Counted from the stretch's first letter, positions 25,456-37,755 are shown. The stretch: 64,000 nucleotides of DNA from Doris montereyensis (GCA_037039925.1 JAXRKP010000570.1:107501-171500), one strand, 5' to 3'. Translations and numbers: made by a program. The notes: a model not told the origin generated them from the letters alone.

Positions 25456-25502
25456 ATCATCGGGACTGTCAACTTCCACAATGAAAGACACAAACGTTGG
25501 AA
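25456..25502 (-). CDS. GIGYF: GIGYF exon, C-terminal domain (PTFVSF)
   Basis: 47 bases: two bases completing a Val codon, then PTFVSFIVEVDSPDD and donor GTAAGT. It matches the family's VPTFVSFLKEVESPYE. It joins in phase to the exon at 24716. The preceding exon, expected to carry the LFQG...FTQWC part and to end with one spare base, was not found. Confidence 0.9.
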
Positions 25503-25744
25503 CTGATTTGGACAGAAGGGACAAAGGAGAAAGAGAGGAAAAAAAGGAGTCATATTATAGCATACATAACTCCAACGTGAAGCATAATTTTAAGAAAGCA
25601 AAATTTCAGACTAAGATTTCCTTGACTTACCAGCGTCTTTGTTTTAATTCTTTAATTTTCCCTTCAACTCAAATATAAATTTAATTTCACTTTGATCCCT
25701 ATTACAGAATTTACAAGGTAAAAACAGATTTACATAACCTTTTT

Positions 25745-25805
25745 TATTCTTTGTCAGTTCCCATTCTACCTTCCCCTGTATGGGTATTTACATACTCAAG
25801 GCCCA
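25745..25805 (-). mobile_element. LINE 1 family, extreme 3' end
   Basis: TTCTTTGTCAGTTCCCATTC TACC...GTATGGGTATTTACATACTC repeats the 3' end seen at 26235, 37120 and 60300: an insertion truncated to about 60 bp. Confidence 0.65.
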
Positions 25806-26234
25806 GAGAGAGAAAAAAGGAGTCAACAGATGTTTTCTTACCTACTAGTTGACATCCATGCACAAATGACTTGCCCCTTGCTATGAAAAAACCCTTCATT
25901 TGAAAACCGTTCAGTTCAAACATTCCCACTGCCAGACTTTAAAAGCAAGGTGAGGTTCAATGTTTACGCTACACTAATTGTTTAAATAACTTGGGGTTTT
26001 ATCTGGTAAAAAAATTTTTTAAAAGACAGGTTTCATGGATTACAACTATTCTCCTTTATTTACAATTTCACTGTGAAACTTCTGTTACTGAATATCTTTC
26101 AATCTCTCATATACACTCACATTACAGATATCAGGGCTCATAGCACTATGCAATCCAAGAATTTTAGGAGATTCTACTCAGACACTAGAACAACAGTAAC
26201 GTGCTTTAAACGTTTTTATGGAAGTTTAAGAGTG

Positions 26235-29120
26235 GAAACAGGTATCTTCCTTTCTTTATCAGTTCCCATTCTACCTTTCGGTGTATCGGTTCAGATGCTC
26301 GAGATGATCTTTCTCCAGGATGCCCTGTCCTGGCATTTCTGTTTCCTTCCAAAAATTTTAATTTCTACTCTTCAATGCCTCTTTTATATCTTCTTCCCAC
26401 TTTCTCCGAGGTCTGCCTTGGGCTTTAGCACTAGCACTGTATACTGATTTAGCTATTCTATTGTCATTCATTCTGTTTACATGCTCAAACCATTCTCAAT
26501 TGATTTGTTTCTATCTTAGTTTTTATGTCATCTGCTTTGGTTTGATCTCTTATTGTTGTGTTTCTGATTTTGTCTTTTAGTTTTCCCAATACTCTTCTTA
26601 AATATTTCATTTCAGCTGTCTGTACTGCTATTCTCTACTGTTTAAGGTCCAGGTTTCACTGCCATAGAGGAGAGTAGGACAATAAACTGTATTGTATACT
26701 GTCATTTTAGTTTTTGTTGACAATTCTTGTTTACCTACAAATGTTTTTCATAGATGGTTATATATTGCACTTGTCATTTTGGATTCTCTGGCTGATTTCT
26801 TCTAGTTTTCCCTTTGAGTTAATCATTACTCCTGGGTAATTGTAGTGTGAACTTGTTCTAAATTCTCCCTGCCCAATTTAAGATTTTGTGTTTTAGCTTC
26901 CTAATTACTAGCATTGTGTTTGTTTTTTCTTTGCATGTACTCTCATTCCTTTTTTATTTAGTTTATTGTTCATAATGTTGATATTCAACTGAAGGTCACT
27001 TTCTGATTTTCCAAACAGAACTAAATCATCGGCAAATGAAAGCATTGTTACAATTACTGGTTTGAGCTTCCACTATACCTACATTCATTTTCTTCATTTT
27101 TGAGGATGCCTTTGCGACTGAATCCATAAATGTGATAAACAACAAAGGACAACCCTGTCTAACTCCTATATCTACATGAATTCTGCAGATATGTTTCCAG
27201 CTACTCTCACTGCACATGTTGGTTTATTGTAAAAACTTTTTAATGACTTCTATTAAAATATTAAACGCCTTTTCTAGATCTATAAAACACAGGTGCAAGT
27301 AAATGTTTCTCTCAGGAATTTTTCTATTATTTGTCTAATTGTAAATATGTCGTCTTGTACACATCTTCCTGGTCTAAATCCACGCTGATGCTCTTCAATC
27401 TGATCCTCTACTCTTTTCCTTAGTATCCTGGCATACACTTTTCCTGGTGCGCTACGTAGTGATATCCCTCTTTAGTTTGAGCATTCCATAGTTGATCCTT
27501 TCTTATGTATTGGTACTACCGTTCCCTCTTTCAGTCGTCTGGCACCTGTTTGGACTTCCATGCTTGTTGACATATTGCATGTAGTAGTTTGTCTGCCTCT
27601 CTGCCTTGGTTTTTACTCACTTCTGGATAAACTTGATTTGCTCTTGGGGCTTTTCCTTATTTCACTTTTCTTATAGCTGTTCAGAGTTGTTCCATTGATA
27701 TATCTACATCTTTAGCTGTCTCCTCTGGTTTACTTGTTTCTCTTACTAATTGATCTTTACTTCTTGTTTCATATGTTCTGAAGGGATTATGTAATTGTTG
27801 AAAATACTTTCTCCACACTTCCATGATTTGGCTGTCTCCTTTCATTATTTCTCCTTTGGCGTTCTTAATTTGTCATATTGGGCATGCTTTGGTCTTTCTC
27901 ATGCTCTTCATTGCCCCCCAGAACAGCTTTTGATTTCCTTGATAGCTTTCTTGAAGTCTTTGTCCAAACTCTTCCCATTGTTCCTGTTTTGCTTTCCTAA
28001 CTTCCTCTTTGGCGATAGTTCTTTTACTCACTTAATCTATCCTATCCTCTGGTCTCTTTGTTTGCAAGTATTTCTTCCAGGCATCCTTTTCTTTGATCTT
28101 AGTTTTGACATTCTCATTCCACCATGCTGTTCTTTTGCTATCTCCTTTAATTTGTTTCCTACCACAGACCTCTTCAGTACAACTGAGGAGTGTTTCTCTA
28201 TACATCTGCCACTTTTCTTCTATTGTGCTATCATTCAGATCCATCTGCCTTTCACTGATAAATCTTTTTATCCTAGATTGGTATATCTTTTACTATTGGT
28301 TTATTTAGATCGTCTATTTTGAGTTTAGTAGCTTTCTTCTCTTTCCTTTCCTGTTTCTTTTCTTCAGTCAGTAATCTCATTTTGGCAATCACTAGGTAAT
28401 GATTACTAAATATGTCTGCTCTTCTGTTTACTCTTGCATCCAATGTACTGTAAAAAAAAGGGAGCTGCTAACTATTATGTAGTCTATCATTGACTTTTCA
28501 CACCTGTCTTCATTTGCTCTTGTATATTTGTGGATATCTTTATGAGAAAAAGAGGGGTTAACTATTTTCATGTTATTCTTTAGTCAAAAATCTATTAATC
28601 TCTTCATTTGGACAAGTTGTTGTCTCTCCTTCTTTTACCTATTACTCCTCCTGATGTTTCTATATTGTTGCCTACTCTAGCAATTAAATCTCCTAAACCA
28701 TTAGTTCCTGTTTGTGTTTAAGATTCTCTGCAGCTATTTGTAAATCGTTTTCGAAGATGTCTTTTTATTCTTTAGTGGCGTCTTCATTTGGTCCATAAGC
28801 TATTAATAATTTAATTTCTCTTCCCTTTTGGTTTAATATTTACCGTGGGCTTATAAATTTCCAGCTTTCTAGTAGCTTTTCATGCCTTTTATGCATTAGG
28901 AGACCTACTCCTGCTCTATCTCTATCTTTGACATCTACTCCTGAGAAGATTAAAATATGATTTGGTCCTACATTTTCTATTCCTTATCCTTTTTCTTTGT
29001 TTCTGTAATAGCCAAAATGTCTACTTTGAATTTTTCCATTTATTGCCCTAAATCTATGTTCCAAAAATCACAGTCCATGTTCGTTTCCATTTTCATCATT
29101 GAAAGGTTATATTATATTTA
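26235..29120 (-). mobile_element. Non-LTR retrotransposon (LINE 1 family), long inactive copy
   Basis: On the minus strand, the endonuclease-like part lies at about 28960-28440 and a linker at 28330-27900. Reverse transcriptase follows, with a GVRQGCPL motif at about 27170 and the catalytic FADD at 27038-27027. The 3' part holds a zinc-knuckle-like W-F-x-H-V-N-R-M segment at about 26490. The end is TAGAATGGGAACTGATAAAG AAAGG. Many frame changes and stops make it inactive. It is inserted in the GIGYF intron between 25502 and 30830. The coding pattern is jockey/RTE-like, but the clade is not assigned. Confidence 0.87.
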
Positions 29121-29214
29121 TATCTCTTCATCAGTTAAGGTTTCAGATAAGCAGGGATTAGCCCACTGTACCATAGGTAGATGGTGGGGCTGCCACCTTG
29201 AGGCCCCTACCAGG

Positions 29215-29422
29215 CCTTGTTATTTTCTGTCAGGGTTAACTCTCTTAACCTTTGGTTATTCAAGACCAGCCTGCAAGGCAGCATAGTTATTTTCTGTCAG
29301 GGTTAACTCCCTTAGTCTTTGGTCAGTCAAGACCAGCCTGCAAGGCAGCAGGTTGTTTTCTGTCAGGATTAACTCCCTTAGCCTTTGGTCAGCCAAAACC
29401 GACCTGCAAGACAGCAGGACGG
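29215..29422. repeat. 66-bp tandem repeat, 3 copies
   Basis: The unit TTATTTTCTGTCAGGGTTAA CTCCCTTAGCCTTTGGTCAG-CAAGACCAGCCTGCAAGGCAGCA occurs three times. Confidence 0.9.
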
Positions 29423-29454
29423 CGGGATCATCTGTGTCCCTACAGCGCCTCCCT

Positions 29455-29520
29455 AATACTCCCACGGCTATTGCTCCCACGGCTAATGCTCCCAAGACTA
29501 ATGCTCCCACGGCTGAGTCA
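29455..29520. repeat. 15-bp tandem repeat, 4-5 copies
   Basis: GCTCCCACGGCTAAT with variants, directly after the 66-bp repeats. Confidence 0.88.
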
Positions 29521-29884
29521 GTTGGTAGGAGAAATCTTGAAGCAGGAGCTTGAAGGAGAGAATTACTTTCTACAAGAGTTCCTACAGTGCTAGGAGCACT
29601 TGACATAGATGCATACCATCGATTTGCGCTGAAAACTGTGCGACTCTGTCAGTGACCCACTGTGAACCCCGTCTTGCTGCCGACTTTGGAAGAGCTTCTG
29701 GACCGACTCTGAAACGTAAAAACACTAGCATCATTTCAAATTGGCGCAGTACTCCGAGATGTTCTCTCTATTAAGGGTTTGCAATTTGAGCGTGTTAGTC
29801 TGGTTGAGATGGCCACAAACTCAAGCATACTGACACCGCTAGGAATGAAGAAACAAAGCGTGCGATAAGCCGAATGTATAAGTC

Positions 29885-30068
29885 CCAGTTTCAATAACGT
29901 GGAGCGGGAAAAAGGTGATAATAATCCCGTCCTGGCCAGGACGCTAAGTCGCTAGTCTGACGCAGGTTTTTTTTTTTTACTCCAAAGCTAGTGCTTGTAC
30001 CCATTTGCACCTGGGTAGAGTGGGGGAAAATGCGTGTTAAGCGTCTGTCCCAAGGAACACAACGTTAA
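29885..30068 (-). mobile_element. SINE family B, headless copy
   Basis: CCCAGTTTCAATAACGTGGA GCGG, AATCCCGTCCTGGCCAGGAC, CACCTGGGTAGAGTGGGGGA and GTCTGTCCCAAGGAACACAA CG, then A-rich sequence. Confidence 0.8.
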
Positions 30069-30069
30069 A

Positions 30070-30829
30070 AAAATTAACAAAATCCAAATATCTTTTTTCT
30101 ACTATTTTTTTTATGTGTCTATGAACTAATTATATGCCAAATTTCACATTGATTGGTCGATAAATAAGGAAGCAGATCAAATTTATGATCTGAAAATGAA
30201 TTTCGAGGAAACCGCATTTGAAAGAAGAACACGGAAATTTGTACGCAAAAGGTGGTCCTACTTCAAAACATTCTTACGTGATAGGCTGGGCCGCTTTCAT
30301 CAGCCACTTTCTCAACTCTGGCCTTCTCTTAGACTTTCCCCACAGTCAACTTTCCTCTTCTTTTCTTTCACTTGCACATCCAATGGTACTCTAATTTACT
30401 ACTAATACTACGCTCTGTTGTTAAAACATTGGTTCACTTTCATAATATTACCGACCGAGACAAATGGTGCCGTATGTACCATGACTGCATGAAAACCAAC
30501 CAGGGCAAAGCGAGGTCACAGGCACGGTCACGTCACCTAGTTGTTTACGCTACTCACGTGCAAGCGTAGTACAATATTATTATATAGTGCAGGGCTGATG
30601 CAATCGGAATTTCTGCCGTCCAACAGGTGATGATGTCCCATGACACATCACAAATTAAATGTCCGCCCTCTCCTATTTCTTCCCTAAGCTTCTCCCACCT
30701 CTCATTTCTTACATTTTTGTGTAGTAATGATCTCAATTTTGGTACTTGCTACAAAGTTGTCGTAGAAATTTTTCTTACTGTAAAAAGAGATTCTTTTGAA
30801 AACATGAACCACATCAACCTCAGTGTTAC
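30070..30829. other. GIGYF intron, nothing recognised
   Basis: Searched for the missing GIGYF exon (LFQG...FTQWC). None was recognised here. Confidence 0.4.
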
Positions 30830-30926
30830 CTCTTCTTTCTTCTGTTTGGACACTGCTGCCTTCTTGGTAGATTTGGCATTTCTCTTTGCTTGCTGGCTTG
30901 GGTTTTTCAAGGCGGGAAATTCACTG
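30830..30926 (-). CDS. GIGYF: GIGYF exon (SEFPALKN, Lys-rich)
   Basis: 97 bases: one base, then 32 codons SEFPALKNPSQQAKRNAKST KKAAVSKQKKEE, with donor GTAACA and acceptor CCTTTTCCAG. The first base completes an AGC Ser codon with the two bases left by the exon at 31527. It aligns with the family segment just before EEEKLLKLFQG. Intact. Confidence 0.9.
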
Positions 30927-31074
30927 CTGGAAAAGGGAAAAACAAAACAAACATGAAGTAAAAAAATCCTTGCAAACTGAAAAAGATGTCAACACTACAA
31001 CATGAAATTTAAAAAAAAGGAAACAAAGACAAAGGAGACGAGAGAAAATGATTTTCCTTTTATTCATTGAAATT

Positions 31075-31205
31075 TTTGCTTGTCCACCATGCGTGGTAAT
31101 CTCAAGGTAAAATAAGAGGAAACAGTGAAGTGGAAGATAAAAGTAAACAAACAGAAAAACAAAAAACAACGAAGGACATGGTATCTACCTCTAGCATCCG
31201 GCAAT
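31075..31205 (-). mobile_element. SINE family C copy
   Basis: CATTGAAATTTTTGCTTGTC CACCATGCGTGGTAATCTCA AGG, then AAATAAGAGGAAACAGTGAA G and the head TATCTACCTCTAGCATCCGG CAA. Confidence 0.75.
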
Positions 31206-31526
31206 TAATCGCAAAAAGACAGAAAAGAGATAAATTTCTGTTATGCAGTCAAAGAGCTTAGATCTTGTCTGACTCAACCCTAGGCTCAGGCCTAGGGATT
31301 TTTATCAAAAATTTTAAAAATTCAGATCAGGAAGAAATGATGAGACTAATTTAAGTTCATTTCTGTAAAGAAAGAGTTACTTTCATCTAACAGATTTTCC
31401 AGAGCAAACGGAAATTCCAATCCGAAACTAATCGGCTTTAGGGCTGAAGTATAACACAAATCATAAAACCAATAATATTGGCGTTGGGAAGAGCGAGCTA
31501 AGGCTGATGCTGCCACACCCTCTTAC

Positions 31527-31642
31527 CTTTCTTTAGCCGACTGACTTTTCCTTTGAGACGGTAGTGCCACCTGGTCCCAAGCACCCAAATTTGACACGGC
31601 GGTGGAGTTGTCCCACACAGACTGCGCTCCCAGAGACTTGAG
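31527..31642 (-). CDS. GIGYF: GIGYF exon (SVWDNS motif)
   Basis: 38 codons plus two bases: LKSLGAQSVWDNSTAVSNLG, AWDQVALPSQRKSQSAKE, donor GTAAGA. A CAACAG acceptor in phase 0 matches the previous exon. The open frame continues leftward through the intron by chance, so the acceptor is inferred from phase and family. It corresponds to the family's NSVWGS...W segment. Confidence 0.82.
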
Positions 31643-32474
31643 CTGTTGCTTGACGTCCACGTAGTGGATATAGGTTGAGATACCTTCAAGAAGACATAGG
31701 GCATACGGTAACTTTATCATCTCCTAGAGAAAATGCATTATGATGCGTATACATGACATTTATTCACATACATATTCTTTAACACGCATACACATGTCGT
31801 CCAGTGAAACTGTCTTAACCCGTGTACGGCTAACCTGCCGGCTGACCTCAATATCGATCGATCATCTCGTTCCGCTGTGTACGAGGCTTCCGCACGTGGC
31901 ACCGATAGTTTTCCCGCCCCGCTGACGGGGGCTGCCACGCTTCACCATGACGTACCTGTGATTGTTGTGATTGGTTTTTGATCTTCGTTGAGTAAGGTGA
32001 CATAGCGGGCAATTCATTTTGTTATTGTTATTGTCATCGTGTTTATATTGCATTGTTTACTAACAATAACGTCTAATACAGCCTACTTTAATTAAACACG
32101 AAAAGGAATAATACTGCAGTTGGCCCATTACTAATGAAGATGAATATGAAAGGTATACTAAAAGATAGGAAACGGGTCATGACCGAGAAATCTTCAGTGT
32201 GCCCCACCTTCATAAGCAACAAGGAGACATAGAAACAAATAAACCCTAAACAATGCTGGAAGAAACTAATAGAGCCATTGGTGCAACAACACATCACGCA
32301 ATTTTCAACAGAGCAAGCCTCATAACAACAATAAACAAAAGAAAAGACAAAAAGAAAGAAGAAAACGAAATACAACTCCATAAAAGACACGGAGAGAGAG
32401 GAGGGAGGGATAGAAAGGAGAGAGAAAGAGGAAAGGAAACAAAAAGAGACATAAAGAGAACGAGGAAGATAATT

Positions 32475-32758
32475 GGATTTGATTTGATTTACCCACATCC
32501 ACAACTTAGGTGATCTCGGGTTTATGGTAGGATTTTTTTTATTTTGCCCACACTGATGTAAAGAGCCAAGGGATCTTTAACGTGCACAGAGTGTAGTGAT
32601 CTATATGGGACTAGGTGTCGTCCACCTACCTGGGTCAGGGGGTAGATTTTGCTCCCAAAAAAAAAAAAAATCGAGAAAACCTTCGGGTGGGCTTGAACCT
32701 ACTACCTTTTGGTTGAGAGGCCGACACCTTGCCTCTGGACTACCGAATCCCCCCACGA
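32475..32758 (-). mobile_element. SINE family A, full copy
   Basis: From GATTTGATTTACCCACATCC (3' end) to GGCTTGAACCTACTACCTTT TGGTTGAGAGGCCGACACCT TGCCTCTGGAC (head with A and B boxes on the minus strand). Confidence 0.87.
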
Positions 32759-32799
32759 GGAAGATAAAGAAAGACGAATAGATAGGACGGAGAAAATTA

Positions 32800-32896
32800 G
32801 AGAGAATGAGAGAGAGAGGGAGGGAAGGAGGGAGGGAGGGAGGGAGGGAGGGAGAGGGGAGGGAGGGGGAGGGAGAGAGAGAGAGAGGGAGGGAGG

Positions 32897-32956
<60 letters not shown>

Positions 32957-33085
32957 CAGAACAGACAGACAGACAGACAGAGGCAGAGACAGAGAGAGAG
33001 AGACATAGACAGAGAGAGACAGACAGAGACAGAGAGACACAGAGACAGAAAAGACCGACAGACAGACAGAGAGAGATATGAGGTA
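32800..33085. repeat. (GGGA)n-(GA)n-(GACA)n purine array
   Basis: GGGA/GGAGG blocks, about 70 bp of GA, then GACA mixtures. It directly follows the SINE A copy. Confidence 0.94.
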
Positions 33086-35139
33086 ACATATAGGACATGG
33101 TCAGGCTTTACTCAGTCATTCAATAATAGCATGGCTGGCTGCATCAAATTTTATGTAGTAGAGTTTCAATGAACAACATTTATCTTTTTTCAAAAGGAAT
33201 CATTTTCATCCTCACATCTAACTCATCATGTTGGAACTATAATACTAATACTAGAGGAAATGTCCTACCGTCTTCCGCTAATCCCCTGACCGAGTCCTAT
33301 GTGCATAGATAATATATTCCCATGATGAATGAAACAGGCCCCCCGGTTTATTGCTTTAGCAAGTGTGTATCGCCCAAGCTGCAGTTACGCGCTCTATCCC
33401 AGACCTAACACCTCTCCTCATCTACATGATTCCCATGCTTTTGAAACCTCCCTCCCTACCCTATGTCTATCACTAGTATCACCCTCTCTTCTCCTTTACA
33501 ATGACATGAGTGACCATAGTTTTGTATTCTTGGCTGTTCCCTTCCTACAGTTCAATAGTAATCCAACTCCTCCCAAACAGCCCCTACCCCTTACGCAATC
33601 CAGTGGTTTTTCACATCTTCCCCCCACTTCTGGATGTAGGTCTCCTCCTTAGTCCTTTCTATACAGCAGGAAGAGATACTCTTGTAGTTTTTAATGTCTA
33701 TACACTTCAAATAGCCCCCTTCCTCTTGTCCAGATACCACATGTCATCATGACCATGTGAAATGGACCTGTTTGAAGATCAAAGTTCCTTTGTTGCTGGT
33801 CGCTGAATATAGATGAAAGCTTCAATTTTCCCTTGTTACTTTCAATACTCTAATCTCTTCATTCTTATGTGAAAAAGAGGTGGAGATGTATTTTGACGTA
33901 TGTGACATTTGACAATATAACCATCAACACAATGTTCCCTCTGGTTGGTCAACCCTGAAAATAGTTTATTTCTATTGACTGAAGGTCACGTCCTCCCATT
34001 CAGGCTGACCATAGGTTTGCAATGTGATTGGCCACTGATATCTTTTATTTACATCAATCATTATTTCTTGCTTGTGGGTGGAGCTTCTTACTAAAGTAAT
34101 TGACATCTGTCCAGAAGTTGCATGGTCATACTAAGGCAAGAGTCTTTGGTTTTGTCTACTTTGCAGAGGGTCCACAGCCTGCATTTGAGATAGAACTCCT
34201 GTGTGTTGTTGTATCTCTTTATAAGAAATATATCGAGTGTGCGTTAGACTCGGAAATGGACTATCATTTTTACCCCTTTAAAATAATAGACTTTCTCCGT
34301 TTGGTGTGGTGTGGGTTGCTCAGCGCAATTGGTCAGAATAGAGGCATTCCCAAAACCCGTCTTTGAGTGCACTGCAGTGCAGTTATACAGGACCCGCCAG
34401 TAACGCTTGGTCTTGCTGGAAGGCCGGGAGTGAAGCAAATGTACGGGACCAATCGTTTGCGTAGAGGTGTGCGTAGAGAGACCAGCGGCATGCAAAGATA
34501 TGGGACCCGCCTGGAAAAGCGTACGTCCATGGTATACGGAATATGAGATTTATCCTTCAAATGATCAAATACACACTTTTTTCATGTTTTCATAAATATT
34601 GGAGGCCTTGATCCAGCAGAAATGCTTCACACTTATGCACATGATCTAAACATAAATTTCTCTTTTTCTCCCCCACCTCGGAAACTCTAACCTCAAAAGT
34701 TAAAGGAGTTGACTCAATTGTTTGAATCTTCCACAGTTCAACTCTAACCATGTAACACCATTTCGTGGACAACTGATTATTTCTTTCCATTTACTACATT
34801 CTTAAGACTGCAATAGCTATTAAATGAATCATTAAATTAAGCATAACAAAGTCTATTACGTTTTTTTTTGCTTTTCATGAACAAATATTTCACACAGCTT
34901 TACGTGTTTGTGACAGTTTCACCGACTATATTCCTTGACACACATATATACTGAATGCCAGAAAAGAGTGAAATTTTAAACACCTTGCACAAATCTTTTG
35001 TTCCAGCTTCCTGCGACTTAAAACTTCAATCTGATGCTGCTTTTGTTTTACTCACATTCCATATCTTCACTGAGTGAAATACGAGCAATAAAATATCGAC
35101 GTAACTAACAAAATTGACAACGGGTCAGGACATCATTAC
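33085..35139. other. GIGYF intron, nothing recognised
   Basis: Unique-looking sequence of near 40% GC. Open frames near 33330-33750 and 34100-34560 have no domain similarity and no splice context. Confidence 0.4.
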
Positions 35140-35254
35140 CTTGGCTTGAACGTTCTGAGATCTTTCTTTCTCCTTCTGAGTCTTTCTGGCACTCTCCTGC
35201 TCTTGCTGCTGAATGTCCACCAGTGAAAGACCTCTGTTTGCGATGCCATGGGAC
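35140..35254 (-). CDS. GIGYF: GIGYF exon (SLVDIQQQE block)
   Basis: 115 bases: one base finishing an Ala codon, then SHGIANRGLSLVDIQQQEQE and SARKTQKEKERSQNVQAK, donor GTAATG, acceptor CTCCCCAG. It matches the family KSLLEIQQEEARQMQ block. Intact, and joins the neighbours at 35630 and 31642 in phase. Confidence 0.92.
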
Positions 35255-35369
35255 CTGGGGAGGGAGGGTCAGAGCGTGCCAGAAAAGAGTGTTTTTAGCT
35301 ACAAAAAATGAGTATGAACCACCTATATATATATATATTCCTTCCTTTCAACTTTTACAATCATTTAAA

Positions 35370-35422
35370 AGAAGGCAACTCAACACCCAACTCAACACCC
35401 AACTCAACACCCAACTCAACAC
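35370..35422. repeat. 12-bp tandem repeat, 4 copies
   Basis: AACTCAACACCC repeated, just upstream of the exon acceptor region. Confidence 0.9.
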
Positions 35423-35629
35423 ACATTTTATGAAATGATCATTCAATATTTTGTTTGTGATATGTTATGAAATTAATTGGGACTAAAAACAAATGACCTT
35501 TTAGACGAATAAAGATTATCTTATCTTATATTAACTTAAACAAAACGACAAAACTTTTAACTGCTCTTATTTAGACTCAAGTCAATTAGATTTTACAAAG
35601 TCTATATTTTTTTAAACGATGAAACTCAC

Positions 35630-35711
35630 GCATGCGTAGCCCAAGACTTTTGTTGAATTTTTGTTGAAAAGCAGCTGACTGGGCCTGCATTCTCTGAAGC
35701 TGTGCTTGTAG
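35630..35711 (-). CDS. GIGYF: GIGYF exon (LQAQLQRMQ, KSWATHA)
   Basis: 82 bases. The first frame reads LQAQLQRMQAQSAAFQQKFN K, the expected helix continuing from the previous exon. The end must be KSWATHA to match the family's SGWGNV block and to leave the two bases needed by the next exon. This needs one extra A in the AACAAAAG run at about 35650. The length also points to one missing base (82, where 83 fits). Confidence 0.88.
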
Positions 35712-36512
35712 CTGAAAGGAGCACATGTATTAGACGATGCTTATTGCTTTACAAATTGTGTCAAATCATGCACGAAAGATTGATATAACTTATAAGTTTC
35801 TTTCCACAGCATTTGACAATTATTGTAACTGACCCTCCTTTCAATCAAAAGGAATAAAACAGAATAAAAGAAAGGAAAAATTTCTACTCATCCCGCTTAG
35901 CATCCACATGGCAGATAGCACCTGGGAATATTTCTTAAAGTCAAAACCATTATTCAAGAACAGGAAATTAAAGCAATACACCCCCCCCCTCCCCCCCCCC
36001 GCCACAGATTACATGACAATAGGGACCATATACAGGCAACCGTTATAACGCGTAACATGTCCTTCCATACTACCGACTTAAAAGACAGATCAGAATAAGG
36101 GCAACAGCTTAAATCTTATCAAAATGGTGTATAGTACGCTGTCATGCAATCTTGTGTATCAGACAATATAAAATTATGGCAATGAAAGGCAATGCGATTC
36201 AACAAATAATGCAATTTGTTCCCCTGGTGAACGTAATTATACATCAAATGATCTGACATTTGGCATAGTAGTACCTGTACATATACTCATTACCGTTTTA
36301 CAAAAGTTGACATAGATGGCGTATTTATCAAAGGTGGACAGAGGTTATTGAGAGAGGTGGAGGTGGAGACTACATTGAAAGGTAGGGATCTGATCCCCAA
36401 ACTGCTATGGCTTCAATTTGAGGTATAATACAATACACGCTATTGTATTCATTTGTCTGTGAGTAATAAAAGAAATGGGCACACGAAAAATATAAAAATG
36501 TTGCGTGCTCAC

Positions 36513-36636
36513 CTCTCTTTCCTTTTCTCTTTCTTTCTGAGCTTCTTCTTTTTGAATCTCTGTCAGTGATTTTGAATGGGCCGGGACCACCTTGTACAGC
36601 ACTTTGCTGTTTTGCCCAATTGCTCGATGCAGGAAG
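36513..36636 (-). CDS. GIGYF: GIGYF exon (LPASSNWAKQQ, SLTEIQ block)
   Basis: 124 bases. It begins in phase 0 with LPASSNWAKQQSAVQGG, like the family's LPSSSTWGQQ. It ends HSKSLTEIQKEEAQKEREKE RE, like SLAEIQKLEEERERQLREE, but in another frame. One surplus base lies near the GGTCCCGGCCC stretch (about 36580). As it stands, the first frame stays open to the end of the exon and through the next one until KSWATHA. Confidence 0.88.
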
Positions 36637-37114
36637 CTAAAAATATACACACACACACAAAGATAAGTCGTTCTGAAGTTCAGTAATTTTCAAATTTAAT
36701 TAACACTTGTTCACTACTAAAGGTTATTATCTTTTAAACAAAAAAATTAAAAAGAGAGTAAAGATTTAGATTTGCTTCACACAGGACGCTTAAACACACA
36801 AAATGTTGCGCTTCACATCTGTAGCATGATCTTCAAAATTTCGTTTAGAAGCAAGAGAATGAGGACATAAATGTGCCAGTAACAAAGAAGGAGAAACAGG
36901 AGGAAGAGAGAAAAACACATACCTAGATTTTTCAAACTTGCAAACAGCCGTAACTATGGTAAAACCATGAACAAGAGTTCTCTGAATCTGTCTCTTACGT
37001 CAATTCAACTTAACCCACTTGCACCTAAGTTAAGTGGGAAAATATGTCTCTCCTACAGAATGCAACAACAGAACTAGCATTAGCTTATCTTACTAATTAT
37101 CTTAAAACCTATTA

Positions 37115-37640
37115 CACTTTGTCTTTCTTTCCTTATCAGTTCCCATTCTACCCCTCGGTGCACGGGTTTAGATACCCGAATTGATCTTTCTCCAGGCTAC
37201 CCTGTCCTGACATTTTCTGTTTCCTTCTGTGAAGGTTAAATTTCTTTGCTTTAGTGCCTCCTTTATATTTTCATCCCACTTTCTCTGAGGTCTACCTCTT
37301 GGGTTTAAGCCACTGCATACTGATCTAGCTATTCTCTTTTCATTCATTCTGTTTACATGCCCAAACCATCTGAGTTGATTCATTTATATCATAGTTTTAA
37401 TGCCTTTTTGCCTTGGTCTGATCTCTTATTGTTGTGTTTATGATTTTTTCCCTATATCCCTTCTTAGATATTTCATTTCAGCTACCTGTACTCTACTGTA
37501 TTCCCTACTGTCTAAGGTCCCAGTTTCACTGCCATAGAGGAGAGTAGGACCATAAACTGTGTTGTAAACTGCTATTTTGGTTTTTGTTGACAATTCTTGT
37601 TTACCTACAAATGCTTTTCCTAGATATTTAATTTTTTCTT
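37115..37640 (-). mobile_element. LINE 1 family, 3' end copy
   Basis: On the minus strand: an LRWFGHVNRMNEKRIA frame, RGRPQRKWDENIKEALKQRN, LTFTEGNRKCQDRVAWRKI, then TAGAATGGGAACTGATAAGG AAAG. Upstream to about 37640 it carries the SVxGYGSETW-like tract found at 26640-26720. 5'-truncated. It lies in the GIGYF intron. Confidence 0.88.
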
Positions 37641-37755
37641 CTTAAACCTATAAAACAAATAGTAAAATAACTTCATTTAAAAACTACGAAACAAATATAA
37701 AATAACATAAATATCAAAAATGATAGAGGGAGAGGGAGGTGGGGAAATAGCTGAC

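Noticed and set aside
33329..34560. Several 70-110-residue frames in a GIGYF intron
   Set aside because: No similarity, no conserved codon pattern, and they overlap on both strands.
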